Shown in pieces: positions 1 to 8,023 of a stretch of DNA of 64,000 bases. The notes under the pieces were generated by a model. It saw only the letters and a list, made by a program, of their open reading frames with translations, did not search any database and was not told the DNA's origin. Within the stretch, counting starts at the first letter, position 1; each line of letters begins with the position of its first letter. The translations under genes were made by a program, and so were the position numbers. Source of the DNA: SpSt-539 sp964549445 (lineage in GTDB: Bacteria; Planctomycetota; Phycisphaerae; UBA1845; UTPLA1); assembly GCA_964549445.1 (NCBI GenBank), contig CAZJVS010000003.1, positions 62,001-126,000 of the forward strand, in the 5' to 3' direction.

Positions 1-1158
1 TTTCAATTCGGTCGGCGGACTGGGCGGCGCGATCGGCTGCGCGGCGGGCGGCGCGGATTGACTAACGGGAACGAAACTCGAGACGGGCGCGGGGGCCGGA
101 GCGATCGGGGCGCTTTGAGGTGCCGAAATCAGCTTCACCGGAGTTGAGTCCATCGGCGTCCAGCCGTCGGGCTGGATCGTTTCGATCTTTCCGGAGTCGA
201 TCGTTGCTGCTTGCGGCGCTGCGACCGGCTGCAGCGGCGACGCCGGAGAGAGCGCGACAGGCGCGATCGTGCCACTCGGAGCGACCGTGGACGACTGTGC
301 GGTTTGCTGCGGCGGCGGCGCGGCGTTCTTGTCGGATTGATTCGGTTCGTCCTGAACCTGGATGAGATGCGAGAAGCCGACACCGACGTTGCCGGCGCGA
401 TCGCGGGCCGCGGCGCGGAAGGTCAGTCCGCGGCCGGTGGCGTCAGACGGAATCGTGTAGCTGTAGTTGCCTGAGGCGTCGAGGTCTTTCTGCAGAACCG
501 TCCAGCTCGGATGCTCGCTCGAGAAATCGGTTGCGACGCCGATCTCGACGGGCTGTTCGACGAGGTGATAGTCCTGGGCTTTCCAGCTTAGCGAAATGGT
601 CTGGCCGGGACGGTACCAGGCCTGATTGGGATCGACGATCAACTCGACGGTCGGCAGCGTGGTGTCGACGTGATAGACGCGCACCGGTTCGGCGACGGGG
701 ACTTTCGAGGGCTCCTGGCCGGGACCGACGAAGCGGACGCCGTAGTCGCCGTCGGCGGGGGCGTCGAACCAGAAGAATGTCTGCGACTGTCCGAAATAGC
801 CGCCCTTCTTCCAATCGAAGCCGTTGTTGTCGGTGTACCAAACGGCGACGCGCGGGATTTCCTCGGGCTTGTAGCCGCTCGGCTGGCGAATGGGTACGAG
901 CTTCTTGTTGGTGAAGTAGTGGAGCGGGTCTTCTTCGCGGGCGCGCGGCTCGGGGGTGAGGTCGGCGGCGGGCTTCATCGATTGGGGCGCGTCGTAGGTC
1001 CACTCGGGATAACTGTTGGGCGGGTCGACCGGGGCCTTCTTGTCGGAGCGCGGCTTGTCGCTCATGAGCTTGAACGGCGACGGCTTGTTGCAGCCGACGG
1101 CGAACAGCACAGCGATGATCGAAGCAACGAGGAAACGCGGTGATGGGTGGCGGTGCAT
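1..1158 (-). CDS. Envelope lipoprotein with Pro/Ala-rich tail, 3' end cut by window edge
   Basis: Reading leftwards from an ATG at 1158, the frame stays open to the window edge (386 codons), so the C-terminus is missing. Residues 1-23 form a lipoprotein signal peptide with lipobox FAVGC (lipidated Cys23). Residues about 100-265 are rich in Trp, Tyr and Gly and look like beta-sandwich modules (GNVGVGF and RAAARDRAGN resemble Ig/fibronectin-type repeats). From about residue 275 the chain becomes low-complexity Pro/Ala/Gln/Ser, as in a wall-spanning or periplasmic linker. AGGGAAG six bases upstream of the ATG supports the start. The next gene on the same strand upstream is purQ. I do not recognise the family; an extracytoplasmic location is the only inference. 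Confidence 0.72.
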   Translation of the reverse strand, partial: MHRHPSPRFLVASIIAVLFAVGCNKPSPFKLMSDKPRSDKKAPVDPPNSYPEWTYDAPQSMKPAADLTPEPRAREEDPLHYFTNKKLVPIRQPSGYKPEEIPRVAVWYTDNNGFDWKKGGYFGQSQTFFWFDAPADGDYGVRFVGPGQEPSKVPVAEPVRVYHVDTTLPTVELIVDPNQAWYRPGQTISLSWKAQDYHLVEQPVEIGVATDFSSEHPSWTVLQKDLDASGNYSYTIPSDATGRGLTFRAAARDRAGNVGVGFSHLIQVQDEPNQSDKNAAPPPQQTAQSSTVAPSGTIAPVALSPASPLQPVAAPQAATIDSGKIETIQPDGWTPMDSTPVKLISAPQSAPIAPAPAPVSSFVPVSQSAPPAAQPIAPPSPPTELK

Positions 1159-1271
1159 GATTTCTTCCCTGCCTATGCGCAAAACTTGCCAAAAGCTGAG
1201 TGGTTATCGGAGTTATGGCGAGAAATCAGAAGGGCGATCGCGGCGGGCAGGCGGGGTGTGAAACGGCGAAA

Positions 1272-2054
1272 TCAGCGCTGAAAGCGGGCCACGGCGCGCT
1301 GGAAGATACGCAGGCCGTCGGTCTCAGTATTGTGATCGCGCGTCCAGTCGGGTTTTTGTGCCTGTGAAATACAGCGTTCGGGGTGGGGCATGAGCGCGAA
1401 GATGCGGCCGGTGGGGTCGCAGAGGCCGGCGATGTCGTGTTCGCTGCCGTTGGGGTTATCAGGGTAGGAAACGGGGCCGGGGGCGGGGCCGACGTATCGG
1501 AGGGCGAGGCAGCCCGTCTTTTCCAGCGTTGAAACGGGGTGGAGGCCGCTCGGCGTCGAGGCGTCGGCGAGCATCACTTTGCCCTCGCCGTGGGCGACGG
1601 GGAAGTGGAACGTCTCGCCGGGTTCGAGGAAGGCACAGTTCGAAGTTTGGGCGCGGACGTGTACCCAGCGGGCCTCGAAACGGCCGGAGTCGTTGAAGCC
1701 GAGCGTGACCGGGGGCAGCCCGGCGCCCGGCAGGAGGCCGGCCTTGGCGAGGACCTGGAAGCCGTTGCAGATTCCGAGGACGAGGCCTCCGCGGTCGACG
1801 AAGCTGCGAAGTGCGTCGCCGAGGCGGAGGGCGATCTGGTTGGCGAATATTTTTCCGGAGGCGATGTCGTCGCCGTAGCTGAAGCCGCCGGGGATGGTGA
1901 GGATTTGATAGTCGCTGAGGAGCGCCGGGCGCTCGATGAGGCGGTTGATGTGGAGTCGTTCGGCGCGGCCGCCGGCGAGCGTCCAGGCGTATTGCGTTTC
2001 TTCGTCGCAGTTGGTGCCGGCGGCGCGAAGAATGAGGACTCGCGGAGAAATCAC
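1272..2054 (-). CDS. purQ: Phosphoribosylformylglycinamidine synthase, glutaminase subunit PurQ
   Basis: A class I glutamine amidotransferase that supplies ammonia to PurL for the FGAR-to-FGAM step of purine synthesis. The 260-residue length suits the single-subunit PurQ family. Seen directly: the N-terminal RAAGTNCDEET segment typical of PurQ, PGGFSYGDDI (oxyanion region), the nucleophile elbow GICNGFQ with Cys96, and MPHPER near the C-terminus carrying the catalytic His and Glu. The ATG at 2054 leaves no room for a longer N-terminus. purL and purS are not in the window. The gene is divergent from the btuF-like gene, with only about 80 bp between the two starts. Confidence 0.95.
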   Translation of the reverse strand: MISPRVLILRAAGTNCDEETQYAWTLAGGRAERLHINRLIERPALLSDYQILTIPGGFSYGDDIASGKIFANQIALRLGDALRSFVDRGGLVLGICNGFQVLAKAGLLPGAGLPPVTLGFNDSGRFEARWVHVRAQTSNCAFLEPGETFHFPVAHGEGKVMLADASTPSGLHPVSTLEKTGCLALRYVGPAPGPVSYPDNPNGSEHDIAGLCDPTGRIFALMPHPERCISQAQKPDWTRDHNTETDGLRIFQRAVARFQR

Positions 2055-2098
2055 GCTTCGATTCTACAGAGACGGGCGTACGACGCCACGCGGCATTT

Positions 2099-2127
2099 TT
2101 GACACGCTTGGACAACCGATTGACAAT
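2099..2127 (+). promoter_or_regulatory. Sigma-70-type promoter for the btuF-like importer operon
   Basis: A perfect -35 TTGACA (2099-2104), a 17-nt spacer and GACAAT (2122-2127, 4 of 6 matches to TATAAT). A transcript from here would begin about 7 nt downstream, essentially at the ATG of the btuF-like gene (2136), so the mRNA would be leaderless or nearly so. No Shine-Dalgarno sequence is visible before that ATG, which fits. There is no room for a cobalamin riboswitch. Confidence 0.5.
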
Positions 2128-2135
2128 CAATTTTG

Positions 2136-3020
2136 ATGTGGCGCACAGCGATTCTGGTATTGGTCACGGGCGGAATTTGTGCTGCGTCGGTGGCGGGATT
2201 GCGGCGCGTCAATCAACGGCCCGCGCTTGCGGCACGATCGGGTCGGGCACAGCGGATCGTTTCACTGGCGCCGGCGATGACAGAGATCTGTTTCGCGCTG
2301 GGGATCGGTGATCGACTAGTCGGGCGGACGACGTACTGCGTGTGGCCGCCTGAGGTCGCGAGTATTCCGGTGATCGGCGGGCTGCTGGATCCGAACATTG
2401 AGCGGATACTGTCCCTCAATCCCGATTTGTTGCTGGTAGCAAGGTCGGGCAAGGATCTGCGCGGACAACTCGATGCGGCGGGGGTGCCGTACATGGTGTT
2501 GCCGAATGACACACTGGAGGACGTTTACACGTCGATCGCGATGATCGGCGAGAGGTGCGGGCGAAGAGCGGAGGCGGAAAAACTCATCGCACAACTTCGC
2601 GGTCGCGCGGAGCGCGAGCTCCCAAGCACAGAGCCGCGACCGAAGCGCGTACTGCTGTCGATTTCGGCGAGCCGCGTGCCGATGTCGCCGCCGTGGGTCG
2701 TGGGGCCGGAGTCGTATCTTGGCTCGCTGGTCGGCCTGACGGGCAACGAGGTGGTGCCGGCGAATCTGGGGGCGGGGTATGGAGAGATTTCGCTGGAGCA
2801 GGTCTTGAAGACCGATCCGGATGTCATCATTGAGGTGCGGGGACTGGCGGGCGAGCCGCGCGAGCTGGCGGCGGACGCGGAGCGGGCGTGGGCGACGATC
2901 GGTGATCTGCGGGCGGTTCGGGAGCACCGCGTGTACGTGTTGAGCGGGTCGCGGCACGTGACGCCGGGGCCGCGATTTGTCGATACGCTCGACGAGCTGC
3001 GGGAGCTGCTCGCGCGGTAA
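2136..3020 (+). CDS. btuF: Periplasmic corrinoid/iron-chelate binding protein (BtuF-like)
   Basis: The substrate-binding component of a type II ABC importer. Residues 1-20 are a hydrophobic signal or anchor segment. The BtuF/FhuD fold is recognised from RIVSLAPAMTEICFALG, then LVGRTTYC and IGGLLDPNIERILSLNPDLLL, and in the second lobe a VYVLSGSR-type strand before the final helix. The start is placed at ATG 2136; a TTG one codon earlier is possible. It is followed 3 bp later by the ATPase and then the permease, giving the order btuF-btuD-btuC. The exact ligand (cobalamin, haem or siderophore) cannot be told from sequence; CVWPP near the first lobe is common in vitamin B12-type binders. Confidence 0.85.
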   Translation: MWRTAILVLVTGGICAASVAGLRRVNQRPALAARSGRAQRIVSLAPAMTEICFALGIGDRLVGRTTYCVWPPEVASIPVIGGLLDPNIERILSLNPDLLLVARSGKDLRGQLDAAGVPYMVLPNDTLEDVYTSIAMIGERCGRRAEAEKLIAQLRGRAERELPSTEPRPKRVLLSISASRVPMSPPWVVGPESYLGSLVGLTGNEVVPANLGAGYGEISLEQVLKTDPDVIIEVRGLAGEPRELAADAERAWATIGDLRAVREHRVYVLSGSRHVTPGPRFVDTLDELRELLAR

Positions 3021-3023
3021 ACC

Positions 3024-3794
3024 ATGTCGATCGTCGCTGAACAAATCGAAGTGCGCCGTGCGACACGAACGATTCTGCGCGATGTTTCGCTGCGGCTGGC
3101 AGAGGGGGAGTGCGCGTGCATCGTCGGGCCGAACGGAGCGGGCAAATCGACGCTGATGCTGGCGATGGCAGGGATACTGCCGGCGACGAGCGGGCGGACG
3201 TTGCTGGACGAGAAGCCGATGAGCCGGTGGTCGCGGCGGGAAGCGGCGCGGCACCTGGCGTATGTGCCGCAGTCGTACGAGGGATATCCGGGGTTTCGGG
3301 TGCGGGACGTGCTGGCGGCGGCGCGGTTTGCACATCTGCATCCGCTGGCGGCGACGGGGACGCGCGACGAGCAGGTGATCGCCGAGCAGGTGGCGGCGTG
3401 CGAACTCGGCGAGCTGACGGAGCGGACGATCGGAACGCTTTCGGCGGGCGAACGACAGAAGGTGTGGCTGGCGGCGGCACTGGTGCAGGAGCCGCGGTTC
3501 CTGCTGCTCGATGAGCCGACGTCGGCGCTCGACGCGAAGTATGTGGCGGTGCTGGTGCGATTGCTGCGGGAGCAACAGGCACTGGGGCGGGGCGTGCTGG
3601 TGATTTGTCACGATCTGAACGTGGCGGCGGCACTGGGTGGGCGGATTGTTGCTCTGCAGGCAGGCCGGGTTGTGTTTGACGGGGCAACGGCGGCATTTCT
3701 GGAGACGGAACACTTGACGCGTGTGTTCGGTGTCTCGTTCCACATTTGTACGACGCCCGACACGGCGCGGCGATTTGTGTTTCCGGAGTGTTGA
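3024..3794 (+). CDS. btuD: ABC importer ATP-binding protein (BtuD/FecE-like)
   Basis: The ATPase that powers the neighbouring permease. Walker A GPNGAGKST is at residues 35-43, the signature is LSAGERQKV, and Walker B with the catalytic Glu is LLLDEPTSALD. The His switch lies in ICHDLN. The 256-residue length is normal for the FecE/BtuD family. The gene starts 3 bp after the binding-protein stop and ends 4 bp before the permease start, so the three genes form one transcription unit. Confidence 0.92.
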   Translation: MSIVAEQIEVRRATRTILRDVSLRLAEGECACIVGPNGAGKSTLMLAMAGILPATSGRTLLDEKPMSRWSRREAARHLAYVPQSYEGYPGFRVRDVLAAARFAHLHPLAATGTRDEQVIAEQVAACELGELTERTIGTLSAGERQKVWLAAALVQEPRFLLLDEPTSALDAKYVAVLVRLLREQQALGRGVLVICHDLNVAAALGGRIVALQAGRVVFDGATAAFLETEHLTRVFGVSFHICTTPDTARRFVFPEC

Positions 3795-3798
3795 TCGA

Positions 3799-4833
3799 AT
3801 GTCGTCGGCGTCGCCGCGAACTCTGCTGGTAATGCTGGGCGTGATGTTCGCGTTGACGCTGATTTTCGCACCCATGGTGGGCGAGACGGCGATCGGGTGG
3901 GGCGACGTGTTTGGCTCGCGGGACGGTCCGACGCCGATGGCGTCACGTCTTTTCTGGGATTTTCGGCTGCCGCGCGTGGGAATGGCGGCGGTGGCGGGGG
4001 CGGGACTGGCAGTGGCGGGATGCGTGTTTCAGGCGGTGTTTCGCAATCCGCTGGCAGAACCCTTCACGCTGGGCGTCGCGAGCGGGGCATCGCTTGGCGC
4101 GGCGATCGGGCTGCACTTCGGGTGGACCGGCCTCTATCTCGGATTTCTGCCGGCGCTGACGGGGCTTGCGTTTGCGGGGGCGCTGGCATCGGTGGTGCTG
4201 GTGTGGTCGGTGTCGCGGATACGGGGCGGCGGCTCGGTCAACACGCTGCTGCTGGCGGGAGTCGCGATCGGGTTTGTGTGCGCTGCGATGATCCTGCTGA
4301 TCGAGTTTCTGTCGGCCAAGCCAGTGACGAATGAGATCGTGCGTTGGCTGATGGGATCGGTGGATCGAGCGGGTTCGAAGGGGCTGCTACAGACGATTCC
4401 ATTTGTCGCGGTTTCGGCGGCGATCATCTGGTATCTGCACAAGTCGCTCGACCTGCTGATGATGGGCGAGTTCGTGGCGGCCGGGCGGGGCGTGGACGTG
4501 AAGCGAACGCGGGCGGTCGCGTACTTCACGGCGTCGCTGATGACCGCGGCGATCGCAGCGCAGTGCGGGCCGATCGCGTTTGTCGGGCTGCTCGTGCCGC
4601 ACATGATGCGGGCGCTGGTCGGACCGACACATCGCTACCTGTTGCCAGCGGCGGTACTGGCGGGAGCAGTTTTCCTGCCGTGGTGCGACGTCGTGGCGGG
4701 AAACCTGCTTCGATGGAAAAGTGGAGCGGCACTCCAGATTCCCGTCGGCGTGATGACAAACTTCATCGGCGGGCTATTCTTTATCTACCTGCTGATGTCG
4801 CGGCGAGAGGATTCGATCTTTGTCCAGAGCTGA
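3799..4833 (+). CDS. btuC: FecCD-family ABC importer permease (BtuC-like)
   Basis: A polytopic inner-membrane permease of 344 residues with about nine to ten hydrophobic helices, the usual size for FecCD/BtuC. Family landmarks include LRLPR-equivalent FRLPRVGMAAVAGAGLAVAG near residue 55, then QAVFRNPLAEPFTLGVASG, and GPIAFVGLLVPHMMR in the C-terminal half. The ATG at 3799 lies 4 bp after the ATPase stop; earlier in-frame codons would run deep into the ATPase gene. With the two preceding genes it makes a complete inner-membrane importer. No TonB-dependent outer-membrane receptor is present in the window. Confidence 0.93.
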   Translation: MSSASPRTLLVMLGVMFALTLIFAPMVGETAIGWGDVFGSRDGPTPMASRLFWDFRLPRVGMAAVAGAGLAVAGCVFQAVFRNPLAEPFTLGVASGASLGAAIGLHFGWTGLYLGFLPALTGLAFAGALASVVLVWSVSRIRGGGSVNTLLLAGVAIGFVCAAMILLIEFLSAKPVTNEIVRWLMGSVDRAGSKGLLQTIPFVAVSAAIIWYLHKSLDLLMMGEFVAAGRGVDVKRTRAVAYFTASLMTAAIAAQCGPIAFVGLLVPHMMRALVGPTHRYLLPAAVLAGAVFLPWCDVVAGNLLRWKSGAALQIPVGVMTNFIGGLFFIYLLMSRREDSIFVQS

Positions 4834-4840
4834 GACAACG

Positions 4841-5455
4841 ATGACCAACGGGCGGGACGTGCAATTCACGCCGCGCGCGAAGCGGCTGATCGTCCTGTTT
4901 CTCATCTTCGATCTGCTCGCGATCGTTGGCGTCGCGGCGGGGCTGGCGGCGACGTGGTATCCGAAGCGGCTGGCCGAAGTGGAGCCGGGAGTACTCTATC
5001 GATCGGCGCAGCCGACCGGGCGGCAGTTGCGGCACGTGATTGATCATTACGGCATCAAGGCGGTCGTCATTGCGCGGGATGGAGACAGCGAGCGCATCGT
5101 CGACGAGAAGCGCGCGGCGGCCGAGGCGGGCATCAAGGTGGTGCAGTTGCCGATCGTGAGCGGGGAGGAGATCGGCGACGCGGAGTTTGCGACGTTCCAG
5201 GCGACACTCAGCGACCCGGCTAACCGGCCGGTGCTGGTGCACTGCGCCGCGGGCCGGCATCGAACGGGACTGCTGTGTGCGATGCACCGCATCCGGCGAC
5301 AGGGCTGGGACGCGGCGAAGGCACGGGCAGAGATGCTGTCGTTCGGGTTCGAACAAGAGCGACACAAGGAATTGCTGGATCAGTTCGATCGAATCATGGG
5401 CGGGGCGACGACTCAGGCGACGGGGGGAGTGACGGGCGCGCCGGCGGGCCGGTGA
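4841..5455 (+). CDS. Membrane-anchored dual-specificity protein phosphatase
   Basis: A cysteine-based phosphatase: HCAAGRHRTG at residues 134-143 matches the HCxxGxxR(S/T)G loop, with nucleophile Cys135 and phosphate-binding Arg141. Residues 16-38 form one transmembrane helix, and the catalytic domain follows. LYRSAQPTGRQL and an IVDEK helix are typical of the DSP/tyrosine-phosphatase group found in planctomycetes and cyanobacteria. The ATG at 4841 is preferred because the in-frame TTG at 4820 lies inside the permease gene. The substrate is unknown. Its 3' end overlaps the convergent lptB by 43 bp. Confidence 0.85.
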   Translation: MTNGRDVQFTPRAKRLIVLFLIFDLLAIVGVAAGLAATWYPKRLAEVEPGVLYRSAQPTGRQLRHVIDHYGIKAVVIARDGDSERIVDEKRAAAEAGIKVVQLPIVSGEEIGDAEFATFQATLSDPANRPVLVHCAAGRHRTGLLCAMHRIRRQGWDAAKARAEMLSFGFEQERHKELLDQFDRIMGGATTQATGGVTGAPAGR

Positions 5456-6207
5456 TCGAACTCGTCGCCGCGGAACGTCGAGCCGAGGTAGGAACGCCGG
5501 ACCAGTTCGTTGTTGATGAGTTCGCGAGGCGGGCCCTCGGCGATGACCTTGCTCTCGTGAATGATATAGCTGCGATCGGTGACGTTGAGCGTCTCGCGGA
5601 CGTTGTGGTCGGTGAGCAGGATGCTGAGGCCGTGGTGGTCGCGGAGGTTGAGGATTTCACGCTGCAAGTCCTGCACGGCGATCGGGTCGACGCCGCTGAA
5701 TGGTTCGTCGAGCAGGATGAGCTTGGGGCGTGTGACGAGCGCGCGGGCGATTTCGAGCTTGCGGCGCTCGCCGCCCGAGAGGGTCCGTGCCTCCTGGCGG
5801 CTGACGTGACTTAAGCCGAATTGCGACATCAGCTCGGAAGCGCGGCGATGGCGCTCAGCGGATGAGAGGCCTTCGACCAGTTCGAGGATGGCCAACAGGT
5901 TCTGCTCGACGGTGAGGCGGACAAAGACGCTGCTCTCCTGCGACAAGTAGCCGATGCCCTTCTGGGCGCGACGGTACATGGGCAGTTCGCTGATTTCCTC
6001 GTTGTTGAAATAGACCTGGCCGCCGTCGGGCTTGACCATGCCGATGGTCATTCGAAAGCTGGTGGTCTTGCCGGCGCCATTGCGACCGAGAAGGCCGACG
6101 ATTTCGGCGCGGCCGACGTGGTAGCTGACCTTGCTGACGACGGTGCGTCCGCCGTAGATCTTGACGAGGTCGCGGGTTTCGAGGAGGTGATGGCTGGTTG
6201 CGATCAT
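5413..6207 (-). CDS. lptB: LPS export ABC ATPase LptB
   Basis: The cytoplasmic ATPase of the Lpt machine that lifts lipopolysaccharide from the inner membrane. In 264 residues it shows Walker A GRNGAGKTT (41-49), the Q-loop in GYLSQESSVF, the signature TLSGGERRK, Walker B LILLDEPFSGVDP and the switch LLTDHNV. GYLSQE.SVFRkLTVeeN and LSGGERRRxEIARAL are hallmarks that separate LptB from other ABC ATPases. The start ATG at 6207 was chosen because the homologous region begins there. lptF and lptG are not nearby. It lies 50 bp downstream of the signal peptidase gene on the same strand, so co-transcription is possible. Confidence 0.93.
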   Translation of the reverse strand: MIATSHHLLETRDLVKIYGGRTVVSKVSYHVGRAEIVGLLGRNGAGKTTSFRMTIGMVKPDGGQVYFNNEEISELPMYRRAQKGIGYLSQESSVFVRLTVEQNLLAILELVEGLSSAERHRRASELMSQFGLSHVSRQEARTLSGGERRKLEIARALVTRPKLILLDEPFSGVDPIAVQDLQREILNLRDHHGLSILLTDHNVRETLNVTDRSYIIHESKVIAEGPPRELINNELVRRSYLGSTFRGDEFDHRPAGAPVTPPVA

Positions 6208-6257
6208 TCTGAACCGGACCGGTCTGTGACAGGGCCGCGCGGTGTGCGGCGGAAAAA

Positions 6258-7883
6258 TCAGCGAATCGGCCTCATGCGGCCGACGTTGGGGATCACGGGG
6301 AGGCCCTGATCGCCGAGTCGCCGGCCGGCGGGCCAATATACGAAGAATGCCTCGCCGATCAACTGATCGGCCGGGACGGTGCCGCGCTGATAGGCCTCGC
6401 CGCGGCGTTGGACGAAGTCGCCGTTTTCCCACCAGAGTCGCGAGTCTTTGCTGGCGGGGCTGTTGTCGCCGCACATGAAATAGTCGCCACTGCGGAGATA
6501 GATGGGGTTGTGCATCGTTCCCCAGGCCATGACGCCGGCGGATTGGTAGGGATTGCCCGGCACGTATTCGCTCGGGACGCTGCGATAGTAGACGTCGCGA
6601 TGGACTGACAGGTGCTGGATGCGGAGCGGCATTCCGCGGGCGCCGATCGAGATGCGCGTCGGGGTGTTGGAGCCGTCGGCCTGGCGTTTCATCGTGAGGG
6701 CGACGACGTCGGGCTTGTACTGCTCGTCATTGGTGGCGACGGCGACGTGATCGTCGACTCGCAGCGAGACGCGGTATTCGAGGTTGCGGAAGTCGATGAT
6801 GCGTTCGCGGCCGGGGGTGAGCGGGTCCGTCTTGCCGCTCGCAAGCATGCGCCATGGCGAATCGCCGACGGCGTGCTCAAGCGTCACGGTGCCGTCGGGT
6901 TTGAGGATGGCGCGGAACTTGTCGGCATTCTTGGTCAAAAGGAGCGAGAGTTGTCCCGACTCCTTTTCAGGTGTGAGCACGAAGCGCAGGCGGACGTCGC
7001 CGACGTAGCGATTATCGAGGGAGGCCTTCATTGGGTTGTAGGCGTAGAAGTCGGCAATGGGTTTTCCGGTGAGTTCGAGGACGTGCTCGCGATCGTCACG
7101 GCCGTCGAAAACGACGCGCGGCGTCGACGCGTCCCAGCCGGTCTGATCCGGCGGGCCGCCGCTTTCCCAGCGAGCGCCGTCCATCAGGGGGTTTTCGGGT
7201 GGAAAGTCGTTGTCGTAGTGGAGCATCCAGAGGGCTTCCTGGTCGGCATCGGGCTTGCGCTGGATGGTGAGGAGTTTGGCGAGGGTGCGCTCGTCGGCGT
7301 CGGTCAGGCCGCGGTCCCGGGTGGTCAGCGGATCGGCGAGGAGCTTCTGGCGAATGGCTTCGGGCACGGTGGCTGCCGGGGCGGCGTAGATGTCGCCGTC
7401 GATGATCTCGAGGACTTCGTCGGGCATGCCGACAAGCCGTTTGATGTAGTTCTGCTTGCCGTCGAGGGGGTTCTTGAAGACGACGACCGACCAGCGGCGC
7501 GGCCCGAGCAACGAGCCGCCGATATCGTATGGCCACTTGAGCACGAGGATGCGATCGCCGCTGTCGGCCAGCTTCATGTCGGCGCTGGTACCGACGACGT
7601 CGCGCTGGCTGCAATTCGGACAGGTGACGCCGATGGGGTTGCGGACGACATCCTGCGATGCGTCGACGCCGAACGAAAACTCGTAGCGACAATTCGAGCA
7701 GCGATGGGCGGCGTGCTTGCCGTAGAGGGACGGCGCCATCGAGCCGGTGGGAATAATGAAGGCCTCGGCGACGAAGGCGCGGAAGACGAATGCGAGAATA
7801 AAGGCGACGATGATCGAGTCGAGCGTCTCGCGGATGCCGTCCGAACGCGGGGCGGGCTTGTTGGATGTCGTGTCGGTGGGCAT
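6258..7883 (-). CDS. lepB: Signal peptidase I with zinc-ribbon and large inserted domain
   Basis: Type I (S26) leader peptidase that cleaves signal peptides at the outer face of the inner membrane. One N-terminal membrane helix (about 22-43) precedes PTGSMAPSL with nucleophile Ser48. The general base is Lys148 in NYIKRLVGMPDE, and the closing box CGDNSPASKDSR lies near the C-terminus. At 541 residues it is far longer than the usual 200-320. Two extra pieces explain this: a CxxC pair (Cys62/65 and Cys88/91) that looks like a zinc ribbon right after the Ser box, and about 320 residues between the Lys box and the GDN box, part of which looks beta-rich. The ATG at 7883 is preferred over an upstream one at 7928. 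Confidence 0.88.
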   Translation of the reverse strand: MPTDTTSNKPAPRSDGIRETLDSIIVAFILAFVFRAFVAEAFIIPTGSMAPSLYGKHAAHRCSNCRYEFSFGVDASQDVVRNPIGVTCPNCSQRDVVGTSADMKLADSGDRILVLKWPYDIGGSLLGPRRWSVVVFKNPLDGKQNYIKRLVGMPDEVLEIIDGDIYAAPAATVPEAIRQKLLADPLTTRDRGLTDADERTLAKLLTIQRKPDADQEALWMLHYDNDFPPENPLMDGARWESGGPPDQTGWDASTPRVVFDGRDDREHVLELTGKPIADFYAYNPMKASLDNRYVGDVRLRFVLTPEKESGQLSLLLTKNADKFRAILKPDGTVTLEHAVGDSPWRMLASGKTDPLTPGRERIIDFRNLEYRVSLRVDDHVAVATNDEQYKPDVVALTMKRQADGSNTPTRISIGARGMPLRIQHLSVHRDVYYRSVPSEYVPGNPYQSAGVMAWGTMHNPIYLRSGDYFMCGDNSPASKDSRLWWENGDFVQRRGEAYQRGTVPADQLIGEAFFVYWPAGRRLGDQGLPVIPNVGRMRPIR

Positions 7884-7943
7884 GCGGTTCCAAAAACGCT
7901 GCCGTGGCCGCTGATGCGGCAGCGACAATTCACAGCCGGCTTG

Positions 7944-7972
7944 ACAATAGTGCGGCCGGGCGAGAGGGTCAA
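7944..7972 (-). promoter_or_regulatory. Sigma-70-type promoter for lepB
   Basis: On the minus strand, TTGACC (complement of 7967-7972) is followed by a 17-nt spacer and TATTGT (complement of 7944-7949). It lies about 60 bp upstream of the lepB start and in the 140-bp divergent region shared with the lipid kinase gene. It is a prediction from consensus only. Confidence 0.42.
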
Positions 7973-8023
7973 CCGACGGCCCTCCGGAGAGGCCGAACGA
8001 GAGGGCGGCGCCGGCCTCACGGG

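Noticed and set aside
2055..2135. Cobalamin riboswitch upstream of the btuF-like gene
   Set aside because: Only about 80 bp separate it from purQ, too short, and no B12-box sequence is present.
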